A stretch of DNA of 64,000 nt from Rhodovulum sp. ES.010. Its GTDB lineage: Bacteria > Pseudomonadota > Alphaproteobacteria > Rhodobacterales > Rhodobacteraceae. The notes under the pieces were generated by a model that was not told where the DNA came from, ran no database searches, and saw nothing but the letters and a program-made list of their open reading frames with translations. The stretch is from positions 2,118,001 through 2,182,000 of the forward strand of contig NZ_FSRS01000001.1 in the NCBI RefSeq assembly GCF_900142935.1. The letters run 5' to 3'. The position numbers and the translations under genes are program-made. Below are positions 52,071 to 61,928 of this stretch, in pieces. Positions within the stretch are counted from its first letter, which is position 1. Every line of letters starts with the position of its first letter.

Positions 52071-53849
52071 ATGAGGGAGGACGTCGTGCGCGACATCGAC
52101 CACGTGACGGAAATCGACCGCGTGCTGAAGGGCATCGCGACGGGACGGGACGACGTGGTCGCCGCCTCCTGGCGGCGCTGCGTCGAATCCTATGGCATGG
52201 ATCCAACCCGCGTCGAGGCGGCCCATATCGTGACCGAGGCCCAACTGCGCGAGCATCGCGAGCAGGCCGAGCGGCTCATCGCCATTGCGCGATCCGGCCT
52301 GCAGGCGCTGTTCCGGCAGGTGGCCGGGCAGAACTACGTCCTGCTGCTGGCGGATTCCAAGGGCGTGACGGTCGACTTCTTCGGCGATCCCCGCTTCGAG
52401 GACGACTTGCGCGACGCGGGGCTGTATCTCGGCTCGGACTGGTCGGAGGACCTTGCGGGCACCTGCGGCGTGGGGTCGTGCATCGTCACCGGAGAGGCTG
52501 TCACCATCCACCAGTCCGACCATTTCGGGCTGGCGCACACGCCGCTGTCCTGCACCGCCGCACCGATCTACGACACGGGCGGATCGCTGGCCGCGGTGCT
52601 CGACATCTCGCTCTTGCGCTCACCCACGCCGAAGGCCAGCCAGAACCTCGCGATGAATCTGGTGCGCGCCTCGGCCCGGCGCGTCGAGATGGCCAACCTC
52701 ATGGCGATGACGCGGCGCGACTGGGTGCTGCGGTTTTCCGCCAGCCCCGAGTTCCTGGAGGTCGACCCGGAGGCGGCCGTGGCGCTGGACGGCTCGGGCC
52801 GGATCATCGGGCTGACCGGCGCGGCGCGCAGCCTGCTGGGCGCGGCCGGGGGCGACCGGCCGTTGATCGGGCAGCGGATCGACGCGCTGATGGACCTGTC
52901 GGTCGACGATCTGCCCGACCTGATGCGCGGCCGCCCGGCCGAGGACCGGGTGCTGCGGCTGAAGGACGGGCGCGGGCTCTTCGGCCATGCGATCGCGCCG
53001 CAGACCGCGCACGGCCTCGCGCGCCGGCACGCCAATGACCTGCCCGGCGCGTTGTCGAGCTTTGCCGGCCCCGACCCGGCGCTGCAGCGCCTGCTGGCCG
53101 AGGCCGCGCGGCTGGCCCGCACCGGCATTCCGCTGGTCATCGCCGGCGAGACCGGGACCGGCAAGGAACGGCTGGCGCGTGCGCTCCATGTCTGCGGCCC
53201 CGGCGAACGCCCGTTCCGGCACGTCGTCTGCGCGGGCCTGGGGTCCGCCGGGGTGGAGGCCGCGCTCGGCGACCTCGGCGACGCGCCCGCGACGCTGTTC
53301 CTCGACGGCCCCGAGGACCTGGGCCCCGGGGCGCAGGCGGCGCTGCTGTCGGTCCTGTCGCGGGCGCCGCGGCTGCGGGCGATCTCGGCCAGCCGGGGCG
53401 ACCTGGCCGAAGCCTGCCGGGAGGGCCGGTTCCGCCGCGACCTGTTCTTCCGGCTGGCCGGGCTCACGCTCGCCGTGCCGCCGCTGCGCCACCGGCAGGA
53501 TTTCGACTGGCTGCTGGACCGGCTGCTGACCCGGCGCAAGGCGGGCGACCGGCAGCTTTCCCCGGCCGCGCGCGCGGAACTCAAGGCGCGGGCCTGGCCC
53601 GGCAACATCCGCGAGCTGGAAAACGCGCTCGACGTCGCGGTGGCGCTGGCCGAGGGGCCCGTCATCGACACCGCCGACCTGCCGCCGCCGGCCTGCGCCC
53701 AAGCGGCGGAGCCCGATCCGTCCGACGACCTGGAGACGCTGCTCGCGGCCTGCGACTGGAACATGGCGCGCGTCGCGCGGCGGCTGGGCGTGAACCGCTC
53801 GACCGTGATGCGCCGGGTCCGGAAAAGCGGGCTGGTGCCTCCCGCCTGA
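52071..53849 (+). CDS. Sigma-54-activator-like (AcoR-type) regulator lacking the GAFTGA loop
   Basis: A 592-residue regulator in the AcoR layout: an N-terminal GAF sensor (about 60-200, with DWSEDLAGTCGVGSCIVTGE), a PAS-like middle, a AAA+ domain (about 335-510) and a Fis-type helix-turn-helix (NMARVARRLGVNRSTVMRRV). Walker A is GETGTGKERLARAL near 360. The GAFTGA sigma-54-contact loop is absent and Walker B reads TLFLDGPEDL, without the usual DE pair. It probably works with the housekeeping polymerase. A GTG at 52086 with GGAGG five bases ahead is a strong alternative start. Confidence 0.88.
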   Translation: MREDVVRDIDHVTEIDRVLKGIATGRDDVVAASWRRCVESYGMDPTRVEAAHIVTEAQLREHREQAERLIAIARSGLQALFRQVAGQNYVLLLADSKGVTVDFFGDPRFEDDLRDAGLYLGSDWSEDLAGTCGVGSCIVTGEAVTIHQSDHFGLAHTPLSCTAAPIYDTGGSLAAVLDISLLRSPTPKASQNLAMNLVRASARRVEMANLMAMTRRDWVLRFSASPEFLEVDPEAAVALDGSGRIIGLTGAARSLLGAAGGDRPLIGQRIDALMDLSVDDLPDLMRGRPAEDRVLRLKDGRGLFGHAIAPQTAHGLARRHANDLPGALSSFAGPDPALQRLLAEAARLARTGIPLVIAGETGTGKERLARALHVCGPGERPFRHVVCAGLGSAGVEAALGDLGDAPATLFLDGPEDLGPGAQAALLSVLSRAPRLRAISASRGDLAEACREGRFRRDLFFRLAGLTLAVPPLRHRQDFDWLLDRLLTRRKAGDRQLSPAARAELKARAWPGNIRELENALDVAVALAEGPVIDTADLPPPACAQAAEPDPSDDLETLLAACDWNMARVARRLGVNRSTVMRRVRKSGLVPPA

Positions 53850-53873
53850 GCGTTGCGGGCGGGCGTTGCGCGG

Positions 53874-53930
53874 CGTTGCGCGCGCAACGGCGCCGAGGGC
53901 GTTCACCAGGAAGTGCGGCACTCTGCCGCA
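53874..53930 (+). promoter_or_regulatory. Palindromic candidate operators upstream of the monooxygenase operon
   Basis: A 16-base perfect palindrome CGTTGCGCGCGCAACG (53874-53889) is preceded by two more CGTTGCG half-sites (53851, 53864). A second dyad, TGCGGCA-CTC-TGCCGCA, lies at 53914-53930. They fill the gap between the regulator and the operon starting at 54001. No -24/-12 sigma-54 promoter is visible. Confidence 0.5.
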
Positions 53931-54000
53931 ATTTCTCTGGCGTTTGTGACGCCTTTTGCGACAGCCTGTCCGGCGAGACATCGCGAAAGGGAGGAAACGC

Positions 54001-55800
54001 ATGCTCGACACGACCATAGCCGATACCACGCGGGAGGCGCTCTCGGCGTTCGGCGACGCGCTGGAACAGGGCGATCTCGACCGCGCGGTCGAGATGTTCT
54101 CCGAGGACTGCTACTGGCGCGATCTCGTCACGTTCACCTGGAACATCAAGACGGTGGAGGGCAAGGAGCAGGTGCGCGACATGCTGGAGCACCAGCTTGC
54201 CACGACGAAGCCGCGCAACTGGGGCCTGGCCGAGCACGAGATCCCCACCGAGGAGGACGGCGTCACCACCGCCTGGATCGTCTTCGAGACCGATCTTGCG
54301 CGCGGCTACGGGCTGATCCGGCTGAAGGACGGCAGGATCTGGACCCTGCTGACGACGATGGTGGAACTCAAGGGCCATGAGGAGCCCAAGGGATTCGCCC
54401 GGCCGCTGGGCGCCAAGCACGGCGCCGGGAAGAACCGCACCACCTGGAAGGAGGAGCGCGAGGCCGAGGAGCGCGAGCTGGGCTACGAGACGCAGCCCTA
54501 TGTCCTGATCGTCGGCGGCGGGCAGGGCGGAATCGCGTTGGGCGCGCGGCTGCGGCAACTGGGCGTGCCGACGATCATCGTCGAGAAGAACGACCGCCCC
54601 GGCGACAGCTGGCGCAACCGCTACAAGTCGCTCTGCCTGCACGACCCGGTCTGGTACGACCACCTGCCCTACATCAAGTTCCCGGAGACCTGGCCCGTCT
54701 TCAGCCCCAAGGACAAGATCGGCGACTGGCTGGAGATGTATACCAAGGTGATGGAGTTGAACTACTGGACCCGCACCACCTGCAAGGAGGCCAGCTACGA
54801 CGAGGCCGCGGGGGCGTGGACAGTCAAGGTGGACCGCGACGGCGAAGAGGTCGTGCTGAAGCCGAAGCAACTGGTGCTGGCCACCGGCATGTCGGGCAAG
54901 CCGAACGTGCCCGAGTTTCCCGGCATGGAGAAATTCCGGGGCGACCAGCACCATTCCTCGCAGCACCCCGGCCCTGACGCCTACAAGGGCAAGAAATGCG
55001 TGATCGTCGGGTCCAACAACTCGGCCCATGACATCGCCGCGGCCCTGTGGGAACACGACGCCGACGTGACCATGGTACAGCGGTCGAGCACGCATATCGT
55101 GCGCTCGGACACCCTGATGGATATCGGCCTGGGCGGGCTTTATTCCGAAGAGGCGGTGCAGAACGGCATGACCACCGAAAAGGCCGACCTGATCTTCGCC
55201 TCGCTGCCCTACCGGATCATGCACGAGTTCCAGATCCCGCTCTACGAACAGATGAAGGAGCGCGACAAGGCGTTCTACGACGGGCTGGAAAAGGCCGGGT
55301 TCTGGCTCGACTGGGGCGCCGACGGCTCGGGTCTATTCATGAAGTACCTGCGCCGCGGCTCGGGCTACTACATCGATATCGGCGCGAGCCAGCTGATCAT
55401 CGACGGCGAGGTCAAGCTGGCCCACGGCCAGGTGTCCGAGATCGTGGAGGACGGGCTGATCCTCGATGACGGCACCAGGCTGGAGGCCGATCTGATCGTC
55501 TATGCCACGGGCTATGGCTCGATGAACGGCTGGGCGGCGGACCTGATCGGCCAGGACGTGGCCGACAAGGTCGGCAAGTGCTGGGGGCTCGGCTCCGACA
55601 CGCCGAAGGATCCCGGCCCCTGGGAGGGCGAGCAGCGCAACATGTGGAAGCCCACGCAGCAGGAAGGGCTGTGGTTCCACGGCGGCAACCTGCACCAGTC
55701 GCGCCACTACTCGCAGTTCCTCGCGCTGCAACTGAAGGCCCGGATGGAGAACCTCCCGGTTTCCGTCTACGGTCTCCAGGAGGTCCACCACCTCGGATGA
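54001..55800 (+). CDS. SnoaL-domain/flavin-containing monooxygenase fusion
   Basis: A 599-residue protein. Residues about 1-135 form a SnoaL/NTF2-like domain (ALEQGDLDRAVEMFSEDCYW). The rest is a flavin monooxygenase with FAD motif VLIVGGGQGGIALGARLRQL near 170, an FRGDQHHSSQHPG signature near 315 corresponding to the FMO FxGxxxH motif, NADPH motif VIVGSNNSAHDIAAAL, and a LIVYATGYG block. It likely oxygenates a small ketone, amine or sulfide with NADPH. It is the first gene of a three-gene operon beside the AcoR-like regulator. Confidence 0.9.
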   Translation: MLDTTIADTTREALSAFGDALEQGDLDRAVEMFSEDCYWRDLVTFTWNIKTVEGKEQVRDMLEHQLATTKPRNWGLAEHEIPTEEDGVTTAWIVFETDLARGYGLIRLKDGRIWTLLTTMVELKGHEEPKGFARPLGAKHGAGKNRTTWKEEREAEERELGYETQPYVLIVGGGQGGIALGARLRQLGVPTIIVEKNDRPGDSWRNRYKSLCLHDPVWYDHLPYIKFPETWPVFSPKDKIGDWLEMYTKVMELNYWTRTTCKEASYDEAAGAWTVKVDRDGEEVVLKPKQLVLATGMSGKPNVPEFPGMEKFRGDQHHSSQHPGPDAYKGKKCVIVGSNNSAHDIAAALWEHDADVTMVQRSSTHIVRSDTLMDIGLGGLYSEEAVQNGMTTEKADLIFASLPYRIMHEFQIPLYEQMKERDKAFYDGLEKAGFWLDWGADGSGLFMKYLRRGSGYYIDIGASQLIIDGEVKLAHGQVSEIVEDGLILDDGTRLEADLIVYATGYGSMNGWAADLIGQDVADKVGKCWGLGSDTPKDPGPWEGEQRNMWKPTQQEGLWFHGGNLHQSRHYSQFLALQLKARMENLPVSVYGLQEVHHLG

Positions 55801-55863
55801 CGCGCGCGCGGCCGGGATCGGCCTCGCACCGATCCCGGCCAACCCACGGAAAAGGAGAAAGAC

Positions 55864-56934
55864 ATGAACGACAAGACCATGCGCGCGGCCGTCTGGCACA
55901 AGGCGCGCGATCTTCGCGTGGAGGACGTTCCGGTTCCCGACATCACCGATCCGCATGCCGTGCGCGTCAAGGTCGCCGCCTGCGGCATCTGCGGCAGCGA
56001 CCTGCACGAATACGCGGCCGGCCCGATCTTCATCCCGGTGGATACGCCGCACCCGATCAGCGGGGACCGGGCGCCGATCGTCATGGGGCACGAATTCGCC
56101 GGCGAGGTCGTCGCGGTCGGCGACAAGGTGACCCGCGTCAAGCCCGGCGACCGGGTGGCCATCGAACCGATCCTGTCGCCCAACCGCGACGGCGCCTATC
56201 TGATGGAACGCTACAACCTCAGCCCGCTTCTGGGGTTCCACGGCCTGTCGGGCGGCGGCGGCGGGTTTTCCCAGTTCACCGTGGTGGGCGAACACATGCT
56301 GCACCCGATGCCGGACGACCTGTCATGGGAACAGGGCGCATTGGTGGAGCCGGCCGCCGTTGCCCTTCACGCGGTGCGTCAGAGCAGCCTGAAGGCCGGC
56401 GACAGCGCCGCCGTCTTCGGCGCCGGTCCGATCGGGCTGATGGTGATCGAGGCGCTCAAGGCTGCCGGTGCCGCCAGCATCCATGCGGTCGAGGTCTCGG
56501 ATGTCCGCCGCCAGAAGGCCGAGGACCTCGGCGCGACCGTCCACAACCCGGCCGATGGCGATGTCGTCGAGTCGATCCATGACGCCTCGGCGGGCGGGGT
56601 CGACGTCGCCTTCGAGGTCACCGGCGTCCCCTCGGTGCTGGCGCAGAGCATCGATGCGACCCATCCGGGCGGCGAGGCCGTCATCGTCAGCATCTGGGAG
56701 AGCAACGCGTCCTTCCAGCCCAACACGCTGGTGATCAAGGAGCGCACGATGCGCGGCATCATCGCGTATCGCCATGTCTATCCTGCGGTCATGGCCCTGA
56801 TGCAGAAGGGGTATTTCAGGGCCGAGGATCTCGTGACCGACCGGATCGCCCTGGACGACGTGGCCGAAAAGGGGTTCGAGAAACTGCTGAACGACAAGTC
56901 GCAGATCAAGATCATGGTGACGCCGCCGGGCTGA
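55864..56934 (+). CDS. Medium-chain alcohol dehydrogenase, 2,3-butanediol dehydrogenase-like
   Basis: A 356-residue MDR dehydrogenase resembling (R,R)-butanediol and sorbitol dehydrogenases. Catalytic-zinc ligands are visible ([11 protein letters not shown] and GHEFAGEV), and the NAD-binding loop is [14 protein letters not shown]. The structural-zinc segment normally rich in four cysteines instead reads [19 protein letters not shown], without any cysteine. It lies 63 bases after the monooxygenase gene in the same operon, suggesting it handles a related alcohol or ketone. Confidence 0.88.
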   Translation: MNDKTMRAAVWHKARDLRVEDVPVPDITDPHAVRVKVAACGICGSDLHEYAAGPIFIPVDTPHPISGDRAPIVMGHEFAGEVVAVGDKVTRVKPGDRVAIEPILSPNRDGAYLMERYNLSPLLGFHGLSGGGGGFSQFTVVGEHMLHPMPDDLSWEQGALVEPAAVALHAVRQSSLKAGDSAAVFGAGPIGLMVIEALKAAGAASIHAVEVSDVRRQKAEDLGATVHNPADGDVVESIHDASAGGVDVAFEVTGVPSVLAQSIDATHPGGEAVIVSIWESNASFQPNTLVIKERTMRGIIAYRHVYPAVMALMQKGYFRAEDLVTDRIALDDVAEKGFEKLLNDKSQIKIMVTPPG

Positions 56935-57037
56935 AACGGGCGGCGCGCCTTGCGGCGCCCCCCGCACCTGGGGCAGCTTCGGGATGCGATGCCCCATGGC
57001 CCTGCCGGGGCATGACGAGCGATCAAGAGAGGATAGC

Positions 57038-58243
57038 ATGAACACAAGGGACTGGAGCGCGGCCTTCGATGCCGTACTGGACGGCGTGACCACGGGCGAC
57101 ACGGCGGCGCGCGTGCCCGGCGTGGTGGCGTTGGTCACCGACCGCGAGGCCAACGTCTACGAGGGTGCGACGGGCGTCCGCGATCTGGGCACCGGGGCCC
57201 CGATGACCACCGACACCGTCTTCGCGATCTTCTCGACCACCAAGGCGGTCGGCGGCACGGCGGTGATGCAATGCGTGGAGGAAGGGCTCCTGGATCTGGA
57301 CGCGCCCGCCAGGGACTACGCGCCCGAGATCGGCGAGCTTCGGGTGCTGGACGGTTTCGACGACGCCGGCAACCCGAAGCTGCGGGCGCCGAAATCCGAC
57401 ATCACCACGCGCCAGCTGATGCTGCACACGGCCGGCTTCGGCTACGACTTCTTCAACGAGAACTACCTGAAGATGGCAGAGGCGCATGGCCAGCCCTCGG
57501 TCGTCACCGGCACGAAGGCCGCCCTGACCACGCCGCTGCTGTTCGATCCGGGCGAGAAATGGGAATACGGCAGCAATATCGACTGGGCCGGACAGGTGGT
57601 CGAGGCGATCCGGGGCAAGCGCCTGTCAGAGGTACTGGCCGAGCGTGTCTTCGCGCCGCTCGGCATCACCGACATGGCCTTCACCCGCAGCGACGACATG
57701 AAGGCGCGGACGGCCAGCATCCACGCCCGCGGCGCCGACGGCTCGCTGACGCCGATGGACTTCGCCCTGCCCGACGACCCCGAGGTCGATATGGCCGGGC
57801 ACGGGCTTTACGCCTCGGTCGGCGAATACATGAAGTTCATCCGCATGTGGCTGAACGACGGGATGGGGCCGAACGGCCGCGTGCTGAAACCCGAAACCGT
57901 CGAACAGGCGGTTCGGAACGGGCTCCAGCCGCACCAGAAGGTGGTGATGCTGCCGGGCGTGATCCCGTCGCTGTCGAACGACGCCGAGTTCTTTCCGGGG
58001 CTGGAGAAGGGCTGGTCCTACACCTTCATGGTCAATGACGAGAAGGCCCCGACCGGGCGGCCCGCCGGCGCCATCGGCTGGGCGGGGCTGGCCAACCTGT
58101 TCTACTGGATCGACCGCGAGAACGGATTCGGGGGCTTCTGGGCGACCCAGATCCTGCCCTTCGGCGACCCGGTCTCCTTCGGCGGATATCTCGACTTCGA
58201 GACGGCGTTCTACCGGACCCTTCACAAGTCGCGCGCGGCGTGA
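57038..58243 (+). CDS. Serine hydrolase (beta-lactamase/esterase EstB family)
   Basis: A 401-residue protein of the class C beta-lactamase-like serine hydrolase family. The nucleophile motif S-x-x-K is STTK near residue 70, the tyrosine motif appears as YGSN near 172, and the C-terminal [17 protein letters not shown] block matches esterase-type members. There is no signal peptide, so an intracellular esterase or lactonase is more likely than antibiotic resistance. As the third gene of the monooxygenase operon it could hydrolyse an ester made by Baeyer-Villiger oxidation; that link is inference. Confidence 0.87.
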   Translation: MNTRDWSAAFDAVLDGVTTGDTAARVPGVVALVTDREANVYEGATGVRDLGTGAPMTTDTVFAIFSTTKAVGGTAVMQCVEEGLLDLDAPARDYAPEIGELRVLDGFDDAGNPKLRAPKSDITTRQLMLHTAGFGYDFFNENYLKMAEAHGQPSVVTGTKAALTTPLLFDPGEKWEYGSNIDWAGQVVEAIRGKRLSEVLAERVFAPLGITDMAFTRSDDMKARTASIHARGADGSLTPMDFALPDDPEVDMAGHGLYASVGEYMKFIRMWLNDGMGPNGRVLKPETVEQAVRNGLQPHQKVVMLPGVIPSLSNDAEFFPGLEKGWSYTFMVNDEKAPTGRPAGAIGWAGLANLFYWIDRENGFGGFWATQILPFGDPVSFGGYLDFETAFYRTLHKSRAA

Positions 58244-58591
58244 GGCATCACGCCCGCCGCCGGGAAACCTGAAAAAGACGGCGGCGCGGCGTGCCGACGT
58301 CGGGTGCCGTCCGGTCGAACCCGGCGGGGCGCAACAGGCTTTCGACGAAGGCTGTTGCGCCCGGCGCCCCGGGGCTGCGCGGATGACCGTCTCGGCCGCC
58401 CCTCGATCTGGTCGACTGCGTCTGCCGCACCGTGACGCGCGCCCTGCTTCGGCTGGCGCCGTGTCGTCTTGTTCGACCTCGCCCCCTTGGTGCGCGCCCC
58501 CCCGGCGTTGATCCTTGTCAATGCATCGGTGAACGCGACGGGAAACCCTGCAAGGCGGTTGTCCATCTGCATTTCGAGAGGAGGGGGTGAT
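58244..58591. other. Intergenic stretch before the C-terminal-anchor protein
   Basis: About 348 bases with no supported gene. Just ahead of the next ATG, GAGAGGAGGGGG (ending near 58587) is a strong ribosome binding site. No promoter hexamers were convincing. Confidence 0.5.
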
Positions 58592-59326
58592 ATGCGGAGA
58601 CTTGGTCAGGCCATCTTCGGGGCGATGTCGCTGGCCGCGACCTCGGCGATGGGGGCGACGTTGTCGGGCTTCGGCACGGCCAGCGTGGACGGGGTGATCG
58701 CCCCCGGCGAGTGGAACCCGGCCGGGTCGGTGAACTTCCTGGTGAACACGCCCGGCGGCGGCACCGCGGCGGCCACCCTGTGGGCGATGAACGACCGGGT
58801 GAACCTGTATCTGGGCGTCGAGATCGCGGGCACCTATGACCTGCCCGACGTGAATTTCGAATTCGACGTGGACGGCGACGCGACGACCAGCGACGGCGAC
58901 GACGCGGTGGTGGTGAACACGACGGTCGGCTATCGCGATTCCGTGCGGACGAGCGATCCCGCCGTCTGCCCGGTGCCCGGGCCTTGCGGCGTGCCCGATC
59001 CCCTTGTCGGCGGGGTGGTGAACGGGACGGCGGCGATTGACGAAACGCTGCTCTCCACGGTGTTCGAGGTGGTCAAGCCGCTCGACTCCGGCGACCCCAA
59101 CGATTTCGCGCTGACGACCGGAGACACGATCGGGCTCTATACCTTCGTGCGGCTCATCGATACGGGCGTCGGGCAGGCCGATACCCGCAGGTTCTACCCC
59201 ACCGACAGCATCGCCATCGCACCGGTTCCCGGCCCCGCATCGCTGGGATTGCTGGGCAGTGCGATTGGGCTTGGATTGATCGTTGGAGGTTTCAGGCGGC
59301 GCGGCACCCCGTCCCTCCCCTCGTAG
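58592..59326 (+). CDS. PEP-CTERM-like exported protein (VPGPA anchor)
   Basis: A 244-residue exported protein. It has a signal peptide (cut near AMGATLSG), a beta-rich body with acidic repeats (FEFDVDGDATTSDGDD) that could bind calcium and with paired cysteines, and a C-terminal anchor IAPVPGPASLGLLGSAIGLG followed by a GFRRRG tail. The anchor is the PEP-CTERM pattern with a VPGPA variant, processed by an exosortase not found in this window. The body resembles the carbohydrate-binding or beta-sandwich domains of this group; no function is assigned. Confidence 0.78.
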   Translation: MRRLGQAIFGAMSLAATSAMGATLSGFGTASVDGVIAPGEWNPAGSVNFLVNTPGGGTAAATLWAMNDRVNLYLGVEIAGTYDLPDVNFEFDVDGDATTSDGDDAVVVNTTVGYRDSVRTSDPAVCPVPGPCGVPDPLVGGVVNGTAAIDETLLSTVFEVVKPLDSGDPNDFALTTGDTIGLYTFVRLIDTGVGQADTRRFYPTDSIAIAPVPGPASLGLLGSAIGLGLIVGGFRRRGTPSLPS

Positions 59327-59792
59327 GGGCCGAACCGCGCGGCTTGGGTTCTGTATGGCCAAGCCGCGGGAGAAGACGGCATGTCGGTCTGCAGGTGCCA
59401 TCTGCTGACCGATTGGCCGGCGAGGTCGCATTCCGCCAAACCGCAGAAACGCGCGATGCGCGACCGTGAGCCACGGCCAAGGCGTTCGCGTCGCGTTGTT
59501 TTACCTGCTTGGCGCTGCCGCCGCGGCAGTGAAGCGCGGATTTCGACCATTGCCCTCGTGGGGACGGCCCCTTGCGCGAGGCTGCGTTTCCCGCGACCCG
59601 GCGGCGAAAGCCGGCCTGCACCGAGGGTTCAGGAACGCCGCTGTCACGAACGCCAGGACATCGTGACGCAGGAGAAGGCGGCCTGGAAGATGATGCCGGG
59701 CGATCGGCGCGGCTCCGGGCGCGCGGCTTGTCGATCCGCGAAGCGATGACGGGCCCGCTTTGGGGCCCGTCGCTCGGTTCGGAACAATGCCT
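59327..59792. other. Intergenic stretch between convergent genes
   Basis: About 465 bases. The only clear structure is the terminator hairpin at 59748-59771. No gene was supported. Confidence 0.5.
59748..59771 (-). terminator. Hairpin terminating the permease transcript
   Basis: Nine-base perfect arms GACGGGCCC and GGGCCCGTC with a 6-base loop lie 21 bases beyond the minus-strand permease stop. Confidence 0.5.
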
Positions 59793-61169
59793 TCAGCCCT
59801 CGGCGAAACGGCGTGCGGATGGCAACCACCGCATCAGAAGATAGTAGGAGAGGCCCGCGGGGATCAGGCTCGCATACCAGGACACCCCCGAGAAGGTCAG
59901 CGCCGAGACCACCCCGATCACCGTGGCGATCAGCGCGGCGGGGTTCACCCCGGCATAGGGGCCGGTCTCGTCATAGAGCTTGTCGAGGTCCAGCGTCCGG
60001 CGCCGCAGCACGTAATAGTCGACCACGAGGATCGCGAAGATCGGGCCCAGGAACGCGCTGTAGGTCTGGATGAACAGGTTGAGCCCGGCGGCGGATTCGT
60101 CCTTCACCAGTTCCCAGGGGAAGGTCGCGAAGGCCAGGAGGCCGACCAGCACGGCGGAGGTCTTGAAGCTCAGCTTGAACACGTCCATCAGCGCGTAGGC
60201 GGGCGGGATCACGTTGTTCAGCACGTTCGTCGTGACCTGCGCGAAGGCGATGAAGAGAAGCGTCGTGACCAGCAGGAACTTGTTGTCGACGGCGCTGGAG
60301 AACACCTTGATCGGATCGACCTGGCCGGTCGCGCCCGACACCATCAGCCCGATCAGCCCCATGAACAGCGTCGCGGGCAGGATCGAGTTGGCGTAGATCG
60401 CCACCTGCCGGACCGGGCCGACGCCGTGGCGCAGCTCGCGCGAGTAGTCGGACACATTCAGCATCATCGTGGAATAGATGCCGAGAAACAGCATCGTCGC
60501 GCCCCAGAACGGTGCGCCCCAGGTGCCCTCGACATTGACGAGGTTGGTCGCGATGGCGTCGCCATACTTGTTGATGACGCTGAAGAACATGTAGACGAGC
60601 GAGCCGATGATGAACACGGACCCGATGTTCTCCAGCCACTTGATGCCGCGGAAGCCCAGCACCGAGAGCAGGATCTGCAGGAACTGGAAGCCGACGAAGA
60701 AGGCCCAGAGGTTGGAATAGCCGAACAGCGTCTCCGACACGAGGTTCAGCGCGCCCGCGCCGATCCAGCTCTGGAAGCCGAACCAGACGATCGCGGGCAC
60801 CGAGCGCACCAGCGCCGGCAGCCGCGCGCCGGCGAAACCGAAGGCCGACCGCGCCTGTACCATGAAGGGGATGCCGTACTTGTGCCCGGCCTGCCCGTTG
60901 ATCATCAGCGCGACGCCGATCACCATGCAGCCGATGGCGATGGCCAGGAAGGTCTGCAACAGGTTCAGCGTGCCCACCAGGCCCGAACCCACGGTGAAGG
61001 TGCCGATCGACACGCAGCCGCCGAGCCAGGCGAAGAGGTAGGACCAGGACCCCATGATCCGGGTTTCCTGGGGGGCGAGCGATTCCTCGCCCAGGCCCTT
61101 GCGGTCGATGATCTCGGGGACGTGGCTGGCGCCGTCGGGCGCCGCCGCAGCGGTCTGGGTCAGCGTCAT
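59793..61169 (-). CDS. NCS1 family permease (cytosine/allantoin/hydantoin type)
   Basis: A 458-residue transporter with about 12 helices and the NCS1 pattern: SWSYLFAWLGGCVSIGTFTV in helix one, SVPAIVWFGFQSWIGAGALN in the middle and a FLGPIFAILVVDYYVLRRRT segment near the C-terminus. NCS1 proteins take up nucleobases, allantoin or hydantoins with H+ or Na+. The adjacent hydantoin-racemase-like gene (25 bases upstream) suggests a hydantoin or allantoin substrate. The start at 61169 gives MTLTQTAAAA. Confidence 0.92.
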   Translation of the reverse strand: MTLTQTAAAAPDGASHVPEIIDRKGLGEESLAPQETRIMGSWSYLFAWLGGCVSIGTFTVGSGLVGTLNLLQTFLAIAIGCMVIGVALMINGQAGHKYGIPFMVQARSAFGFAGARLPALVRSVPAIVWFGFQSWIGAGALNLVSETLFGYSNLWAFFVGFQFLQILLSVLGFRGIKWLENIGSVFIIGSLVYMFFSVINKYGDAIATNLVNVEGTWGAPFWGATMLFLGIYSTMMLNVSDYSRELRHGVGPVRQVAIYANSILPATLFMGLIGLMVSGATGQVDPIKVFSSAVDNKFLLVTTLLFIAFAQVTTNVLNNVIPPAYALMDVFKLSFKTSAVLVGLLAFATFPWELVKDESAAGLNLFIQTYSAFLGPIFAILVVDYYVLRRRTLDLDKLYDETGPYAGVNPAALIATVIGVVSALTFSGVSWYASLIPAGLSYYLLMRWLPSARRFAEG

Positions 61170-61194
61170 GGTGTCCTCCCTGGTCTTGTCGTTG

Positions 61195-61893
61195 TCAGTG
61201 GGTGGTGGGCGGCGCATAGGCGCCGATCTTGCTGGTCTTCAGCCCCGCGCCGACCAGCGCCTCGGCGAATTTCGTGGCCGCGGTGACGCCGTCGATCACC
61301 GGCACGCCGGTCTCCTCGGTCAGCCAAGCGGCCAGGTCCGACATGCCGGCGCAGCCCAGCACCACCGCCTCGCAGCGGTCCTCGGCGACGGCGCGGCGGA
61401 TTTCTTCGCGGACGAGGTTGCGCGCATTCGAGCCCGGTTCCTCCAGGGCCAGAACGGGAATATCGGCCGCGCGCACCCGGCGGCACTGGTGCCCGAGGCC
61501 GTATTTGCGCGCCATCTCCTCGACGATGGGCACCGCGCGCGGCAGCGTGGTGACCACCGAGAACGAGGTGGCGATCATGCTGGCGGCCTTCATCCCCGCC
61601 TCGCAGATGCCCAGCACCGGGCCGGTGGCGATCTCGCGGCAGGCGCCGATGGCGGGGTCGTCGAAACAGGCCACCACGATGGCGTCGGCCGCGCCCGCCT
61701 CGGCCGCGCGCACCTCGCGCAGCAGGTGGGCGGCGCACATCACCTCGTCATGGTGGCCCTGGATCGAGGGCGGCGCGCCGGCGGCCGTGCGGCCCTCGAC
61801 CTCGACGCCGTCCGCGACCACGGCGCGCGCCGAGGCGACGATCTTCTCGGTCATCGAGGCGGTGGAGTTGGGGTTGATCACGACCAGTCGCAT
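61195..61893 (-). CDS. Hydantoin/allantoin racemase family protein (Asp/Glu racemase superfamily)
   Basis: A 232-residue two-cysteine racemase. It starts MRLVVINPNSTASMTEKIVA, the hallmark of hydantoin and allantoin racemases. Catalytic cysteines are in AIVVACFDDPAIGACREI and AVVLGCAGMSDLA. It interconverts the enantiomers of 5-substituted hydantoins or allantoin so that a stereospecific hydrolase can use both. The start at 61893 is supported by GGAGCATCCC, reading AAAGGAGCATCCC on the minus strand. A GntR-type operator lies 36 bases upstream. Confidence 0.9.
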   Translation of the reverse strand: MRLVVINPNSTASMTEKIVASARAVVADGVEVEGRTAAGAPPSIQGHHDEVMCAAHLLREVRAAEAGAADAIVVACFDDPAIGACREIATGPVLGICEAGMKAASMIATSFSVVTTLPRAVPIVEEMARKYGLGHQCRRVRAADIPVLALEEPGSNARNLVREEIRRAVAEDRCEAVVLGCAGMSDLAAWLTEETGVPVIDGVTAATKFAEALVGAGLKTSKIGAYAPPTTH

Positions 61894-61928
61894 GGGATGC
61901 TCCTTTCCGATTTCAACAACGGTAGCAA

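Noticed and set aside
53931..54000. Possible sigma-54 promoter before the monooxygenase operon
   Set aside because: TGGC and TTGC elements occur but are about 14 bases apart instead of the required 5-6, so the -24/-12 pattern is not met.
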